Assembly: GCA_964427955.1 (NCBI GenBank) | Contig: CAYRWY010000129.1 | Coordinates: forward strand, 1 to 13,592 | Direction: 5' to 3' | Source: JACRBK01 sp964427955 | GTDB lineage: Bacteria; Chloroflexota; Anaerolineae; Aggregatilineales; Aggregatilineaceae | DNA: 13,592 nucleotides | In this document: positions 13,411 through 13,592 of the stretch, piece after piece | How positions within the stretch are numbered: position 1 is the stretch's first letter | Layout of the letters: each line of letters begins with the position of its first letter | Notes under the pieces: generated by a model | Seen by the model: only the letters and a program-made list of their open reading frames with translations | The model's database searches: none | What the model was told of the DNA's origin: nothing | Translations under genes and position numbers: made by a program

Positions 13411-13592
13411 CTACTCCCGCGCGGCGAGCCACCGCTCGGTAGACATGGCTGCGGCGGCCCCCTGGCCGACCGACGTCGCCACCTGGCGGAAAATCCGGTC
13501 CTGGATTTCGCCCGCCGCGAAGATCCCATCAATATTGGTCCGCATTTCGCGATCCGTGATCACGTAGCCGTGTTCGTCGCGCTCCAACTGGC
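13411..13592 (-). CDS. Thioredoxin-reductase-like flavoprotein, C-terminal 59 residues (rest outside window)
   Basis: The minus-strand frame is open to the window edge and ends at TAG (13411-13413). The visible part reads LERDEHGYVITDREMRTNI, then GIFAAGEIQDRIFRQVATS, VGQGAAAAMSTERWL. This matches the FAD-binding end of thioredoxin reductases and close relatives: a T-x-x-x-GIFAAGD-like strand, the R-Q-V-A-T-S stretch, then G-x-G-A-A-A-A with a final helix. The residue after AAG is Glu, while Asp is the rule in TrxB. The redox Cys pair and NADPH site lie outside the window, so TrxB itself cannot be told apart from ferredoxin/flavodoxin-NADP reductase-like relatives. It converges with the phytase-like gene. 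Confidence 0.82.
   Translation of the reverse strand, partial: QLERDEHGYVITDREMRTNIDGIFAAGEIQDRIFRQVATSVGQGAAAAMSTERWLAARE

Overview
The window is GC-rich bacterial DNA with dense, ordinary coding content. No rRNA, tRNA, CRISPR array, transposase or phage gene is visible. The protein set fits the Chloroflexota, probably an Anaerolineae-like lineage: a YfhO-type membrane protein, a GT-C glycosyltransferase, short secreted M1 peptidases, a small STAS-like protein, and several dispersed hairpin repeats in the gaps. This assignment is inference from sequence style; no marker gene is present.

Layout. (1) 1-3644, plus strand: a polar amino-acid ABC uptake operon. It holds the end of a family-3 solute-binding protein, a permease with a very large extra N-terminal extracytoplasmic region, and a GlnQ/HisP-type ATPase. 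A double hairpin lies between binding protein and permease. (2) 3716-6064, minus strand: a YfhO-type polytopic protein. (3) 6136-6507, plus: a small VOC-fold protein, divergent from the YfhO gene. (4) 6551-8191, minus: a family-39-like glycosyltransferase. (5) 8395-8778, plus: a small STAS/SpoIIAA-like protein with its own AT-rich promoter region. (6) 8924-12058, plus: two tandem paralogous M1 metallopeptidases, the first a predicted lipoprotein and the second a predicted secreted protein. (7) 12252-13274, plus: a secreted protein resembling the phytase-like/esterase-like beta-propeller family. (8) 13411 to the window end, minus: the C-terminus of a thioredoxin-reductase-like flavoprotein.

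How the parts relate. The first three genes form one transporter: capture, membrane passage and ATP hydrolysis. The two peptidases, perhaps with the propeller protein, form an exported degradative set that could release the amino acids such a transporter takes up; that link is a guess from proximity. The two GT-C-type membrane proteins are likely in lipid-linked sugar transfer or cell-envelope glycosylation, but no other envelope genes are nearby.

Points most worth a second look: the permease carries about 390 extra extracytoplasmic residues that appear to contain a degenerate binding-protein lobe resembling the operon's own binding protein, embedded among repeated beta-type units with three close cysteine pairs. 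A 21-base element is exactly repeated inside the two unrelated membrane-protein genes, read in different frames. All three convergent gene junctions carry long inverted repeats, one of which supplies the last codons and stop of the glycosyltransferase gene.
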